DNA from: Streptomyces himalayensis subsp. himalayensis
GTDB lineage: Bacteria > Actinomycetota > Actinomycetes > Streptomycetales > Streptomycetaceae
Assembly (NCBI RefSeq): GCF_013778455.1
Contig: NZ_JACEHE010000001.1
Coordinates: forward strand, 558,001-622,000
DNA length: 64,000 bases
Direction of reading: 5' to 3'
Shown here: positions 36,768-45,820 of the stretch, piece by piece
How positions within the stretch are numbered: the stretch's first letter is position 1
Layout of the letters: each line of letters starts with the position of its first letter
Made by a program: the position numbers and the translations under genes
The notes under the pieces: model-generated
Seen by the model: the letters and a program-made list of their open reading frames with translations, nothing else
The model's database searches: none
Told to the model about the DNA's origin: nothing

Positions 36768-37343
36768 CTACTTCAAGCGCGCCATGAGTGCGTGCTCCAC
36801 CAGCGTGATCAGGGCGCTCTTTGCGTCCGCACGGTGGCGGGCGTCCGTCGTGATGATGGGGGAGTCCGAGCCGATCTGCAGCGCTTCCCGCACTTCGTCG
36901 GGGGTGTAGGGCTGATGCCCGTCGAACCCGTTGAGGGCGATGACGAAGGGCAGGCCGCTGTTCTCGAAGTAGTCGACGGCCGGGAAGCAGTCGGCGAGAC
37001 GGCGGGTGTCCACCAGCACGACGGCGCCGATGGCGCCGCGTACGAGGTCGTCCCACATGAACCAGAAGCGGTCCTGACCCGGCGTACCGAAGAGGTAGAG
37101 GATCAGGTCCTGGTCCAGGGTGATACGGCCGAAGTCCATGGCGACGGTGGTCGTCGTCTTGTCGCCGGTGTGCGTCAGGTCGTCGATGCCCGCGGACGCG
37201 GTCGTCATCATGGCCTCGGTGCGCAGCGGGTTGATCTCCGAGACCGCGCCGACGAACGTGGTCTTGCCGACGCCGAAGCCGCCCGCCACCACGATCTTCG
37301 CGGAGGTCGTCGCCCGCGCTCCGTCAGAGCTTGCGAAGTCCAC
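36768..37343 (-). CDS. cvnD1: Conservon small GTPase CvnD (proximal conservon)
   Basis: 191 residues, nearly the same protein as the CvnD at 31539-32120; differences cluster at the N terminus (FASSDGARATT) and in a few C-terminal positions. P-loop GGFGVGKTT, FGTPGQDRFW and ALNGFD are all kept. GTG at 37343 overlaps the end of cvnC by 20 bases, as in the other operon. Last gene of its operon. Confidence 0.9.
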   Translation of the reverse strand: MDFASSDGARATTSAKIVVAGGFGVGKTTFVGAVSEINPLRTEAMMTTASAGIDDLTHTGDKTTTTVAMDFGRITLDQDLILYLFGTPGQDRFWFMWDDLVRGAIGAVVLVDTRRLADCFPAVDYFENSGLPFVIALNGFDGHQPYTPDEVREALQIGSDSPIITTDARHRADAKSALITLVEHALMARLK

Positions 37344-37731
37344 TGAGCACCCTTTCGAGCAGTGTCACATCAGGCGCACCGCCGTTGTTCTCGTCGCCGC
37401 CGGGCTGATGGATGGCGACGAGTCCGGCCTCGGCCAGGTCGGCGACCAGGATCCGAGCCACGCCGAGCGGCATCGACAGCAGCGCCGACACCTCCGCCAC
37501 CGACTTGACCTCACGGCACAGGTGGCAGATCCGCTGGTGCTCGGGCAGCAGCCCCATCAGCTGGGCCGGGTCGGCCGTGGTGCTGATCAGCGCCTCGATG
37601 GCGAGCTGATACCGCGGCCTGGTCCGCCCGCCGGTCATCGCATAGGGACGGACCAGCGGCTGGTCGCCTTCGTCGCCGTACGGCGCGTGATGGGCTCCGT
37701 ACGGGTCGTGAGAGGCGGTGGGCGGGGTCAT
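37324..37731 (-). CDS. cvnC1: Conservon DUF742 protein CvnC
   Basis: 135 residues. The DUF742 domain is complete (LVRPYAMTGGRTRPRYQLAI; SVAEVSALLSMPLGVARILV), but the disordered N-terminal tail is only about 25 residues against 85 in the other copy. ATG 37731 follows GGAGG; the frame is open back to 37938 but that part is the gap before cvnB. Confidence 0.92.
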   Translation of the reverse strand: MTPPTASHDPYGAHHAPYGDEGDQPLVRPYAMTGGRTRPRYQLAIEALISTTADPAQLMGLLPEHQRICHLCREVKSVAEVSALLSMPLGVARILVADLAEAGLVAIHQPGGDENNGGAPDVTLLERVLSGLRKL

Positions 37732-37882
37732 GGATCCTCCGGGTGACAGCAAGGGGTTTGCGTGCCGTCTGACAGAGCCGGTGGGGGGATTGCGGGTTTG
37801 GCGGCCGGACGGTGTGTTCGTACGTCGTGTGGGGGTTTGATCGTACGTTCGGTGGGGCCGGTGGGTGGGGTGGATCGGAGTG

Positions 37883-38296
37883 TCAGTGGAGCAGGCTGCC
37901 CTGCAGTTCGGCGCGGAGGTCCGGCGTGAGCACGGCACCGGCGCGGTCGACCAGCAGGGCCATCTCGTAACCGACGAGGCCGATGTCGCACTCGGGGTGC
38001 GCCAGGCACGCCAGCGACGAGCCGTCGGAGACGGACATGAGGAACAGGAAACCGCGCTCCATCTCGACCACCGTCTGGTTGACGGTGCCGCCCTCGAAGA
38101 TGCGGGACGCGCCCGCGGTCAGCGAGGTCAGGCCGGAGGCCACGGCCGCCAGCTGGTCGGCGCGGTCGCGCGGGAAGCCTTCGGACATCGCCAGAAGGAG
38201 TCCGTCGGCGGAGACGACGACGGTGTGGGACACCCCGGGGGTGTTGTCCACGAAGTTGGTGATCAACCAGTTCAGGTTCTGTGCCGCCTGGCTCAT
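37883..38296 (-). CDS. cvnB1: Conservon roadblock/LC7 protein CvnB
   Basis: 137 residues, differing from the other CvnB at only a handful of positions (for example ALDASLACLAHPECD-like changes near residue 95-105: SSLACLAHPECDIGL against SSLAVLAHPEADIGL). ATG 38296 chosen by analogy with the other copy; a TTG at 38305 is possible. It begins 10 bases after the cvnA stop. Confidence 0.92.
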   Translation of the reverse strand: MSQAAQNLNWLITNFVDNTPGVSHTVVVSADGLLLAMSEGFPRDRADQLAAVASGLTSLTAGASRIFEGGTVNQTVVEMERGFLFLMSVSDGSSLACLAHPECDIGLVGYEMALLVDRAGAVLTPDLRAELQGSLLH

Positions 38297-38305
38297 CTGA
38301 CTCAA

Positions 38306-41300
38306 CTAACGCTCCTGCTGGTGAGTGGGGCGGGGGAAGCTGCCGGTCTGGCCGGTACCGGCCTGCCGACCCTGCTGGATGCCCCGACGGAGATTGGTCA
38401 GCCGGCCGCGTACGTCATCGGGCGCACGCGACACCTGCGGACCGGTCTGGTGCTGTTGCTGCTGAGCCGTGCCCGCGACGAGGTTCGCGCGCGGTACCCG
38501 GCGAGGCAGTCCTGAGGTGGTGACACCGCCGGCGGTGGGCTTGCGGACCCGCTCGGCCTGCCGGACGAGCTCGTCGTTCGGCGTGCTCCGCCAAGCGGTG
38601 GTCGCGGGCCCGCCCGAGGCCGCCTGGGGGGCGGCCGTGGGGGCCGGACGGGGCGGGGCCGGAGTAGCGGGTGCCTGCGGCTGGGGCGGACGCTGCTGCG
38701 GGTCGGTCGGCTGATCGCCGCCGCCCTGCTGGCCGCGGAACCAGTTGGTCTCGAGCGTGTCGTACAGCGGCGTCCGGCCGTCACCGGGGCCGGCCGGCGG
38801 CAGGGCTTCGGGCTCCCGTACGGGGCCCGAGGGCTGCTGCGGAACGCGGTCCGCGCGGGGGGCCGGCGGCCGCGGGGCGCTGTGGCCGCCCCGGGTGCCG
38901 AAGCCTTCCCGGCCGCCGCGCGGCTCTGCGCCGTTGGTGCCGGGCCGCTCGAACTGCCCCGTGGAGGCGCTGTCCTGAGCTGCGTGCTGGGGAGTCTGGT
39001 AGCCCTGCACCGGGAACTGGCCGGTGCCGGACGGGTTCGGGTCGCCGAAGACGTCCGGACGGACGAACTGGCCGGTGTGGCCGGGCGCGTTGGCGCCGGG
39101 GCCCTGAGGGTGCTGGCTGCCGGGGCGCGGACCGTCGAAGTCGGGGCGCGCGAACTCCGCGGTGGAGCCGGGGCCCTGGCGGTCGTCGGGGACCGGGCTC
39201 GGGTAGCGCGCACCGGGGCCGGGGCCCTGACGGCCGTCCACGCGAGGGATCGGCGCCGTGGACTCCGGCTCCTCGTGCCCGCGGGGGGTGTCGAGCGAGG
39301 CGCGGGACGCGGCCGGCTGACCGGTGTCGTTGCTCCAGGCCGGCGCGCTCGGGACCCGGGGCTTGGGGTTGCCGCCGGGCAGCTCGGCGCGCGGGCCGCC
39401 GCGCGGCGGCAGCTGGGGCGTGCGTCCGTCGTCGGCGGATTCGGCATGTGTCTGGGCCGCCCGGGGACCGCTGTGCGGCGGACCCTGCCGGAGCATGCCC
39501 GCACCGGCACCGGCACCGGCACCGGCGGGGGCGGGCCTGCCCGGGCCCTGCTGCGATGGGGACGAGGGGCCGTCCTGCGGGCCGCCGAAAAGACCGCCGC
39601 CTCCGGGCCCGGACTGCGGGCCCGGGCGCCCGGGCTCCGGGTCACGCGACGGCAGCGCCGCGCGGGGACCCGCTCCGGCGCCGACCTGCCCGCGAGGCGC
39701 CGGACCGGCACCCAGCCGGCCCGCGTTCGGGGCCCCGGAGGCACCGGCGCCGACCCCGCGGCGTGCGGCGGCAGCGCCCGCGGCGGCCTGAGCCGCCGCC
39801 GGACCGCCGGACCCGCCGGGGCCCGGCTTGCCCGGAGCCTTCTTGCCGCCCTGGGCGACATCGACGGGCAGCATGACCAGCGCGGTCGTACCACCCGAGT
39901 CGGACGGACGCAGCTGAATGCGGATGCCGTGGCGCTGCGACAGACGGCCGACCACGAACAGACCCATGCGGCGGGAGACCGACACGTCCACGGTGGGCGG
40001 CGAGGCGAGCCGCTCGTTGATCGCGGCGAGGTCCTCGGGGGAGAGGCCGATGCCGGTGTCGTGGATCTCGATCAGTACGCGGCCGTCGGGCAGCGCGTGA
40101 CCGGTGACCTTGACCTTGGTCTGGGGCGACGAGAACGACGTCGCGTTCTCGAGGAGCTCGGCGAGCAGGTGCACGAGGTCGTTGACGACGCGGCCCGCGA
40201 CCTCGGTGGCCGGCACCGAGGCCAGCTCGATGCGCTCGTACTGCTCCACCTCGGAGGCCGCGGCGCGCAGCACGTCGACGAGCGGAACGGGGCGCGTCCA
40301 GCGGCGGCCGGGCTCTTCACCGGCGAGAACGAGCAGGTTCTCACCGTTACGGCGCATACGGGTCGCGAGGTGGTCGAGCTTGAACAGCGAGGACAGCTGG
40401 TCCGGGTCGGCTTCGCGCGACTCCAGCTCGGAGATGAGCGACAGCTGACGCTGGATCAGACCCTGCGAGCGGCGGGACAGGTTGGTGAACATCGCGTTGA
40501 CGTTGCCCCGCAGCAGCGCCTGTTCGGCGGCGAGGCGGACGGCTTCGCGGTGCACGTCGTCGAAGGCCGCGGCCACCTGGCCGATCTCGTCCCGCGAGTG
40601 CACACCGACTGACTCGACGGAGGTGTCCACGTCCTGCGGGTCGGACTCGGAGAGCTCCTTGACCAGCTCGGGCAGGCGGTCCTGGGCGACCCTGGTCGCG
40701 GTGTCCTGCAGCCGTCGCAGCGAGCGGATCATGGACCGCGCCACGACGAACGCGCCGACCAGCGAGATGCCCAGCACCAGCAGGATCACCGCACCGCTGA
40801 GGTAGGCCTCGCGCTCGGACTCGTTCCGCAGCTCACGGGCCTTCTGCTCCATCTGGTCGAGCAGGGTGAGCTCGATCTTCGCCATCTGGTCGATCTTGGC
40901 GGAGTCCGCGTCGACCCAGTCCTTGTAGGAACGCTTGTCCTGCAGGCGCAGACCGCCCTCGCGCAGTGCTCCCTTGGCGTAGGCGTTGGCGGCCGTGATG
41001 GTGGGGTTGCCCTTGTCGATGGGCTTCGTCAGCTCCGCGGCGTTGCCGCCGTAGCTGTTGTAGATGTTGGTGAAGACCGTGCGCTCGGACTCCTCGTTGT
41101 CCGCGGCGGCGGACGCGTAACGCCGGTCGGTCTCGGAGAGCTTGCCCACCTGGCTGTCGTTCGCCGGCAGGGCGGCGGCGATGATCGCCCGCTGTACCGA
41201 GGCGTACTCCTTGGCGCTGGAGAAGGCGGCCAGGGCGCGGGTGCGCTGGATCATCTCCGGGTTGCTCGTCGCCTGCGCCATGTCCGTCGAGAGCGACAGC

Positions 41301-41986
41301 AGCTGCTCGATGAGGCGGCTGTAGGCATCGACGGTCTGGGAGGAGTTGGTCCGGTCGGTGTAGGCGTCCTGGCGGATGCTCCTGAGCGTGGCCAGCTCGC
41401 GTTGGATCTGCAGGACGTGGTCGCGTACGCCGTCGAGGCTCTGCCCGTCTTCGGCGTCCTGGATGTCGCGGGTGGCCTGGACGAAGGCCTTGATCTGGTT
41501 GTCCGTCGTCTCCCGCGGACCCTTGACCGAGAAGTCCGAGGTGTCGCCGCCGTGACTGAGCGGGCCCGCCGACTGGTCGCGCTCGTCCTGGAGCGCTGCC
41601 GCCAGATCGGTCGCCTGCTTCGTCATTTCCGTCAGCAGCTTCATGTTGTCGAGCTGCTGGATGTCGTCCATGGACTCGCTGATGCGCAGTGCGCCGAGCG
41701 AGGTCGCGGCGACCACCGGAAGGGTCATGAGCGCGACCAGGCGTGTGGAGATGCGCCAGTTGCGCAGGGCTATGCGAGAGCCCGGGCCCACCGGGGCCTT
41801 CGGTTTCGGCTGTGACGCGGGCAGACCCGCGGCCGGCGCACCGGTGCGGGCTCCGCGTTCACCGCCGTCGCCGGACGGCCCTGGGCCGGGGCTCTGGGCG
41901 TGCTGGGGCGAGGAGCCGCGGTCGGTCCCGCCGTGCGGCTCCTGCTCCGCCGCAGCGCTGCCATCCCTCTTGAAACGTCCCTGCAC
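38306..41986 (-). CDS. cvnA1: Conservon sensor histidine kinase-like protein CvnA
   Basis: 1226 residues with the same layout as the other CvnA: basic/disordered N terminus of about 70 residues, transmembrane helix (VALMTLPVVAATSLGAL), extracytoplasmic NIT-type region, second helix (LSGAVILLVLGISLVGAFVV), HAMP, LFKLDHLATRMRRNGENLL helix, ATPase domain (ELLENATSFSSP; IEIHDTGIGLSPEDL), then a disordered tail of about 500 residues rich in Gly, Pro and Arg. The sensing regions of the two CvnA proteins share little sequence, so they should see different signals. GTG 41986 chosen; the frame is open to 42193 but the product before 41986 is unlike the family. Confidence 0.9.
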   Translation of the reverse strand: MQGRFKRDGSAAAEQEPHGGTDRGSSPQHAQSPGPGPSGDGGERGARTGAPAAGLPASQPKPKAPVGPGSRIALRNWRISTRLVALMTLPVVAATSLGALRISESMDDIQQLDNMKLLTEMTKQATDLAAALQDERDQSAGPLSHGGDTSDFSVKGPRETTDNQIKAFVQATRDIQDAEDGQSLDGVRDHVLQIQRELATLRSIRQDAYTDRTNSSQTVDAYSRLIEQLLSLSTDMAQATSNPEMIQRTRALAAFSSAKEYASVQRAIIAAALPANDSQVGKLSETDRRYASAAADNEESERTVFTNIYNSYGGNAAELTKPIDKGNPTITAANAYAKGALREGGLRLQDKRSYKDWVDADSAKIDQMAKIELTLLDQMEQKARELRNESEREAYLSGAVILLVLGISLVGAFVVARSMIRSLRRLQDTATRVAQDRLPELVKELSESDPQDVDTSVESVGVHSRDEIGQVAAAFDDVHREAVRLAAEQALLRGNVNAMFTNLSRRSQGLIQRQLSLISELESREADPDQLSSLFKLDHLATRMRRNGENLLVLAGEEPGRRWTRPVPLVDVLRAAASEVEQYERIELASVPATEVAGRVVNDLVHLLAELLENATSFSSPQTKVKVTGHALPDGRVLIEIHDTGIGLSPEDLAAINERLASPPTVDVSVSRRMGLFVVGRLSQRHGIRIQLRPSDSGGTTALVMLPVDVAQGGKKAPGKPGPGGSGGPAAAQAAAGAAAARRGVGAGASGAPNAGRLGAGPAPRGQVGAGAGPRAALPSRDPEPGRPGPQSGPGGGGLFGGPQDGPSSPSQQGPGRPAPAGAGAGAGAGMLRQGPPHSGPRAAQTHAESADDGRTPQLPPRGGPRAELPGGNPKPRVPSAPAWSNDTGQPAASRASLDTPRGHEEPESTAPIPRVDGRQGPGPGARYPSPVPDDRQGPGSTAEFARPDFDGPRPGSQHPQGPGANAPGHTGQFVRPDVFGDPNPSGTGQFPVQGYQTPQHAAQDSASTGQFERPGTNGAEPRGGREGFGTRGGHSAPRPPAPRADRVPQQPSGPVREPEALPPAGPGDGRTPLYDTLETNWFRGQQGGGDQPTDPQQRPPQPQAPATPAPPRPAPTAAPQAASGGPATTAWRSTPNDELVRQAERVRKPTAGGVTTSGLPRRVPRANLVAGTAQQQQHQTGPQVSRAPDDVRGRLTNLRRGIQQGRQAGTGQTGSFPRPTHQQER

Positions 41987-42553
41987 TAGCGTCGCAACCT
42001 CTGGACCAGGCGTCCCCCCTGTGACAGCGGGACGGTGTCGGCGTCGTGGGGCGGTGAGTCCCCATGGTGGTCGTGAGTGACCGGCGCTGCTTCCCCTTTC
42101 CACCGCCGCTCGGCGCTGCGTTGCGCCCCCAGCGCGCCGGTTTGAATCTGCGGCGGTCCCGCGAATTTCAGCACAGTGCAGGATCTCCAACAAGGCCCGA
42201 GGGGCAGGGGACGGCCCCTGTCACCTGCTGTGACGGATGGGTTACGTGGCGTAGAAGGAGTTCCCGTACATAACGGGCGTTTGCCGCGAGATCCTGGCCG
42301 TTACGGACTGTCCCAGTCGGCATGATCGGGAGCGGAATGATGCCTTCAGTGGTGCAATGTCCGTTTCATCGCGGTGAGTTGATGGCCTGAATTAACCCAT
42401 TTGCCCACTCGCTCGTGAGCAAACTCACATGAACATCAAGGGGTGTTCGCGGCTGTGGCTGGGAATTGCACGTTTAACCTGGCGCTTTACAGGGATGGGG
42501 AATCCGACAACCGGCGCCGCCGGCGCCCGTATGGACAAGGTCTCGAGCGACAG
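41987..42553. other. Intergenic region between cvnA1 and the small NPRRT gene
   Basis: No gene seen. The divergent promoters of the conservon and the small gene must lie here. TTTGC (42401-42405) and GCAAA (42420-42424) form an inverted repeat around CCACTCGCTCGTGA in an AT-richer stretch, a possible regulator site. Confidence 0.4.
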
Positions 42554-42742
42554 ATGAAGACGACGATGATGTTCCGCAACATAGCCAATCCGCGGCGGAC
42601 GACGCTGGCGCACCTCGAGGACGCCGACGAGATGACGACCGCGGCGGAGCTGCCGGAGCACCCCGTCGACCTGCCGACGCAGACGGCCAACCCGCGCCGC
42701 ACGATTCTCATGGAGATCCCGGAACGGACTTCGGCGGCGTAG
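42554..42742 (+). CDS. 62-residue protein with a repeated ANPRRT(T/I)L motif
   Basis: Starts MKTTMMFRNI and contains ANPRRTTL near residues 11-18 and ANPRRTIL near 46-53, with an acidic stretch (HLEDADEMTTAAELPEHPVD) between. No transmembrane segment or signal peptide, no cysteine. It lies between the conservon and gltX loci on the plus strand with only a weak ribosome binding site. Codon use is like its neighbours. Two identical basic motifs flanking an acidic spacer could be a processed peptide, a substrate with two modification sites or an adaptor; none is supported beyond the pattern. Confidence 0.7.
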   Translation: MKTTMMFRNIANPRRTTLAHLEDADEMTTAAELPEHPVDLPTQTANPRRTILMEIPERTSAA

Positions 42743-42921
42743 CGGAGGAGCCGCTTTCTCCGGCTCTGCTCACCGTTTTTCTCCGGCTCTGCTCATCGTT
42801 GTGGTGCCGCCCGGGGTCGGCACCGGCCAGGCCGCGCCCTGATGGCGCGAGGAGCGCGCCCCCGCCGCGTTAGCCTGGAGCGTCAGACTCCAGCCAGCGG
42901 AAAGTGGGGCGCAAGGATCCC

Positions 42922-43716
42922 GTGCGCATCGCCAGATTCTCCATCGACGGGAACGTCGCCTTCGGCGCGGTCGAGGGCGACAAGCCGGACGAGCTCGTCC
43001 TCGACATCATCAAGGGCATCCCGTTCGCGGACTTCGAGCTCTCCGGTACGAAGGTCCCGCTGGCCCCTTCTGATTCAAGAACAAGGGTCCGGCTGCTGCC
43101 CCCCGTGCTCCCGAACAAGGTCGTGGCCTTCGGCCGCAACTACGCGGAACACGCCAAGGAGCTCGGCAACGAGGTGCCTGAGGCCCCCTTCGCCTTCTTC
43201 AAGCCGTCCACCTCGGTGATCGGTTCCGGCGACGAGATCGCCTACCCCTCCTTCTCGCAGGACCTGCACCACGAGGCCGAACTGGCCGTGGTCATCGGCC
43301 GCATGTGCCGCGAGGTCCCGCGCGAGCGCGTCAAGGACGTCATCCTCGGCTACACCTGCGCCAACGACGTCACCGCCCGCGACGTCCAGAAGCGCGAGAA
43401 GCAGTGGGCGCGGGCCAAGGGCTTCGACACCTCCTGCCCGCTCGGCCCCTGGGTGGAGACGGATCTCGACCCGTCCGACCTCACGATCCAGTGCACGGTC
43501 AACGGTCAACAGCGCCAGCTGGGTCGTACGAGCGAGATGATCCACTCCGTCGAGGATCTGATCGTGAACATCTCCGAGGCCATGACGCTGCTCCCCGGCG
43601 ACGTGATCCTCACGGGCACCCCGGCAGGGGTCGGCCCCCTCAGTGTCGGCGACGAGGTCGCCGTCACCATCGAAGGCATCGGCACTCTCACCAACAAGGT
43701 GATCAAGCGTGGCTAA
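42922..43716 (+). CDS. Fumarylacetoacetate hydrolase-family protein
   Basis: 264 residues of the FAH fold, acting as a hydrolase, isomerase or decarboxylase on 2-keto acids with a metal ion. The metal ligands are visible as [12 protein letters not shown] (HxExE type) and the following [11 protein letters not shown]; the C-terminal [15 protein letters not shown] motif closes the site. GTG 42922 follows AAGGA. It overlaps gltX by eight bases. The exact substrate is unknown; similarity is to the 5-oxopent-3-ene / acylpyruvase branch, by general look only. Confidence 0.9.
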   Translation: MRIARFSIDGNVAFGAVEGDKPDELVLDIIKGIPFADFELSGTKVPLAPSDSRTRVRLLPPVLPNKVVAFGRNYAEHAKELGNEVPEAPFAFFKPSTSVIGSGDEIAYPSFSQDLHHEAELAVVIGRMCREVPRERVKDVILGYTCANDVTARDVQKREKQWARAKGFDTSCPLGPWVETDLDPSDLTIQCTVNGQQRQLGRTSEMIHSVEDLIVNISEAMTLLPGDVILTGTPAGVGPLSVGDEVAVTIEGIGTLTNKVIKRG

Positions 43717-45181
43717 CGGACCCGTCCGCGTACGTTTCTGTCCCTCGCCGACCGGCAACCCCCATGTGGGCCTGGTCCGCACCGCCCTGTTCAACTGGGC
43801 GTTCGCCCGGCACACCGGCGGCACCATGGTCTTCCGCATCGAGGACACCGACGCGGCCCGCGACTCCGAGGAGTCCTACAACCAGCTGCTCGACTCGCTG
43901 CGCTGGCTGGGCCTCGACTGGGACGAGGGCCCGGAGGTGGGCGGCCCCCACGCGCCGTACCGCCAGTCGCAGCGTATGGACCTCTACAAGGACGTCGCGC
44001 AGAAGCTCCTCGACGGCGGATACGCGTACTACTGCTACTGCTCGACGGAGGAGCTGGACACCCGCCGCGAGGCCGCCCGCGCCGCCGGGAAGCCGTCCGG
44101 CTACGACGGCCACTGCCGCGTGCTGACGGCCGAGCAGGCCGAGGCGTACCGGGCCGATGGCCGGGAGCCGATCGTCCGCTTCCGCATGCCCGACGAGCCG
44201 ATCACCTTCACCGACCTGGTCCGCGGCGAGCTGACGTTCACGCCTGAGAACGTTCCGGACTACGGCATCGTCCGCGCCAACGGGGCACCCCTCTACACGC
44301 TCGTCAACCCGGTCGACGACGCGCTGATGGAGATCACCCACGTCCTGCGCGGCGAGGACCTGCTCTCCTCCACGCCCCGCCAGATCGCCCTCTACAAGGC
44401 GCTGATCGAACTGGGCATCGCCAAAGAGATCCCGTCCTTCGGCCACCTGCCGTACGTGATGGGCGAGGGCAACAAGAAGCTCTCCAAGCGCGACCCGCAG
44501 TCGTCCCTGAACCTCTACCGTGAGCGCGGCTTCCTGCCCGAGGGCCTGCTCAACTACCTGTCCCTCCTTGGCTGGTCGCTCGCCCCCGACCGCGACATCT
44601 TCTCGCTCGACGAGATGGTGGCGGCCTTCGACATCGCGGATGTGAACCCGAACCCGGCCCGCTTCGACCTGAAGAAGGCCGAGTCGATCAACGCCGACCA
44701 CATCCGGATGCTGGACCCGAAGACCTTCGTCGAGGCCTGCGGCCCGTGGCTGAAGTCCCCGGGCGCCCCCTGGGCGCCCGAGGACTTCGACCAGGCGGCG
44801 TGGGAGGCCATCGCCCCGCACGCCCAGACGCGCCTGACCGTCCTCTCGGACATCACGCAGAACGTCGACTTCCTCTTCCTGCCGGAGCCGGTGGAGGACG
44901 AGGCGTCCTGGACCAAGGCGATGAAGGAGGGCTCCGACGCGCTCCTGAAGACGGCCCGCGAGAAGCTCGCCGCCGCCGACTGGAACGCGGAGGCCCTCAA
45001 GGCGGCCGTCCTGGCCGCCGGCGAGGAGCACGGCCTCAAGCTCGGCAAGGCCCAGGCCCCGGTCCGCGTCGCCGTCACCGGCCGCACGGTCGGCCTCCCC
45101 CTCTTCGAGTCCCTCGAGGTCCTGGGCCGCGAGAAGACCCTGGCTCGCGTGGACCGGGCCCTGGAGAAGCTGACGGCGTAG
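43709..45181 (+). CDS. gltX: Glutamyl-tRNA synthetase
   Basis: Charges tRNA-Glu; in most actinobacteria, which lack GlnRS, it also misacylates tRNA-Gln for GatCAB to correct. 490 residues, class I. The HIGH-type signature is SPTGNPHVG (about residues 12-20), and the KMSKS-type signature is KKLSKRDPQ (about 253-261). The zinc-site cysteines are partly present ([10 protein letters not shown]). GTG 43709 lies inside the end of the preceding gene. The Glu and Gln tRNA genes lie about 8 kb further on the same strand. Confidence 0.96.
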   Translation: MANGPVRVRFCPSPTGNPHVGLVRTALFNWAFARHTGGTMVFRIEDTDAARDSEESYNQLLDSLRWLGLDWDEGPEVGGPHAPYRQSQRMDLYKDVAQKLLDGGYAYYCYCSTEELDTRREAARAAGKPSGYDGHCRVLTAEQAEAYRADGREPIVRFRMPDEPITFTDLVRGELTFTPENVPDYGIVRANGAPLYTLVNPVDDALMEITHVLRGEDLLSSTPRQIALYKALIELGIAKEIPSFGHLPYVMGEGNKKLSKRDPQSSLNLYRERGFLPEGLLNYLSLLGWSLAPDRDIFSLDEMVAAFDIADVNPNPARFDLKKAESINADHIRMLDPKTFVEACGPWLKSPGAPWAPEDFDQAAWEAIAPHAQTRLTVLSDITQNVDFLFLPEPVEDEASWTKAMKEGSDALLKTAREKLAAADWNAEALKAAVLAAGEEHGLKLGKAQAPVRVAVTGRTVGLPLFESLEVLGREKTLARVDRALEKLTA

Positions 45182-45227
45182 CGCACCGTTGTGGGCAATC
45201 GTTCCGTATGGGCGATGGGGGTACCTG

Positions 45228-45504
45228 CCATGCCCTTAGAGGTGCTGACAAAATGGGCGCCCGGCTCGAGGCGCCTGGCACGCACTCCCCCAGCTAACGC
45301 TGGGGGCACCCCCAGCTAACGCTGGGGGTGCCCCCAGGAGATGCCCCCACGCCGCGTTGCCGGAACACCCCAGAGCTCCTGCCCCATTGCCTTAAGGGCA
45401 TGGGAGGTGCCCCCATCGAGGGTCTTCCGGCGCCTTGCGATCGCACGCACCAGGCGCCTCGAGCTGATCGGACACCCATTTTCTGAGGACCTCTAAGGCA
45501 ATGG
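45228..45504. repeat. 277-base element with long terminal inverted repeats (MITE-like)
   Basis: The outer arms, 45228-45284 and 45448-45504, are imperfect inverted copies; they share CTTAGAGGT, AAAATGGG and the identical core CTCGAGGCGCCTGG. Inside are two tandem hairpins CCCCCAGC-TAAC-GCTGGGGG (45287-45306 and 45310-45329) and further GC repeats. No transposase. It could be a small mobile element or a large termination structure. Confidence 0.7.
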
Positions 45505-45596
45505 GGGAGGGTGGGCACAACCCACGACGACGGGCGCCGTGGGACATGGGCTGTGCCGACCAGTTGGCGGTCCCCCGGCGGAAGGGCGGCCGCTCC

Positions 45597-45663
45597 GGCT
45601 GCGAGGGCAGGCGGGCTAGGGCCGGGCACCAAGCCCAGCCCGACCCCGCCTGCCCTCGCAGCC
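45597..45663. repeat. Perfect 16-base inverted repeat
   Basis: GGCTGCGAGGGCAGGC at 45597-45612 and its exact complement at 45648-45663, separated by 35 bases that are themselves rich in short GC repeats. Possible terminator or second intergenic element. Confidence 0.75.
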
Positions 45664-45820
45664 CGCCCCACCGGGTGCCATTCTGATGGTGTGGGCGCCT
45701 TGCCTCGAGGCGGCGCGATTCAGGCATGGCTTCGTCCGAAGCCTGCATCACGGCCGTCCGCTTATCTCCGGGCCTCTGCCTGCCCCCGCGCTGGGCATGG
45801 AGGGGAGGTCGGGTGACGAC

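Larger units (their letters stand above)
45182..45820. other. 639-base intergenic region after gltX
   Basis: No gene recognised. It is almost entirely made of inverted repeats, listed separately (45228-45504 and 45597-45663). The last 120 bases before the phosphatase gene are open in its frame (back to 45686), but the ribosome binding site favours 45821. Confidence 0.6.

Noticed and set aside
31539..41986. The conservon pair as a mobile or phage-derived block
   Set aside because: Conservons are core actinobacterial systems, the composition matches the neighbours, and no integrase, repeat ends or attachment site is present.
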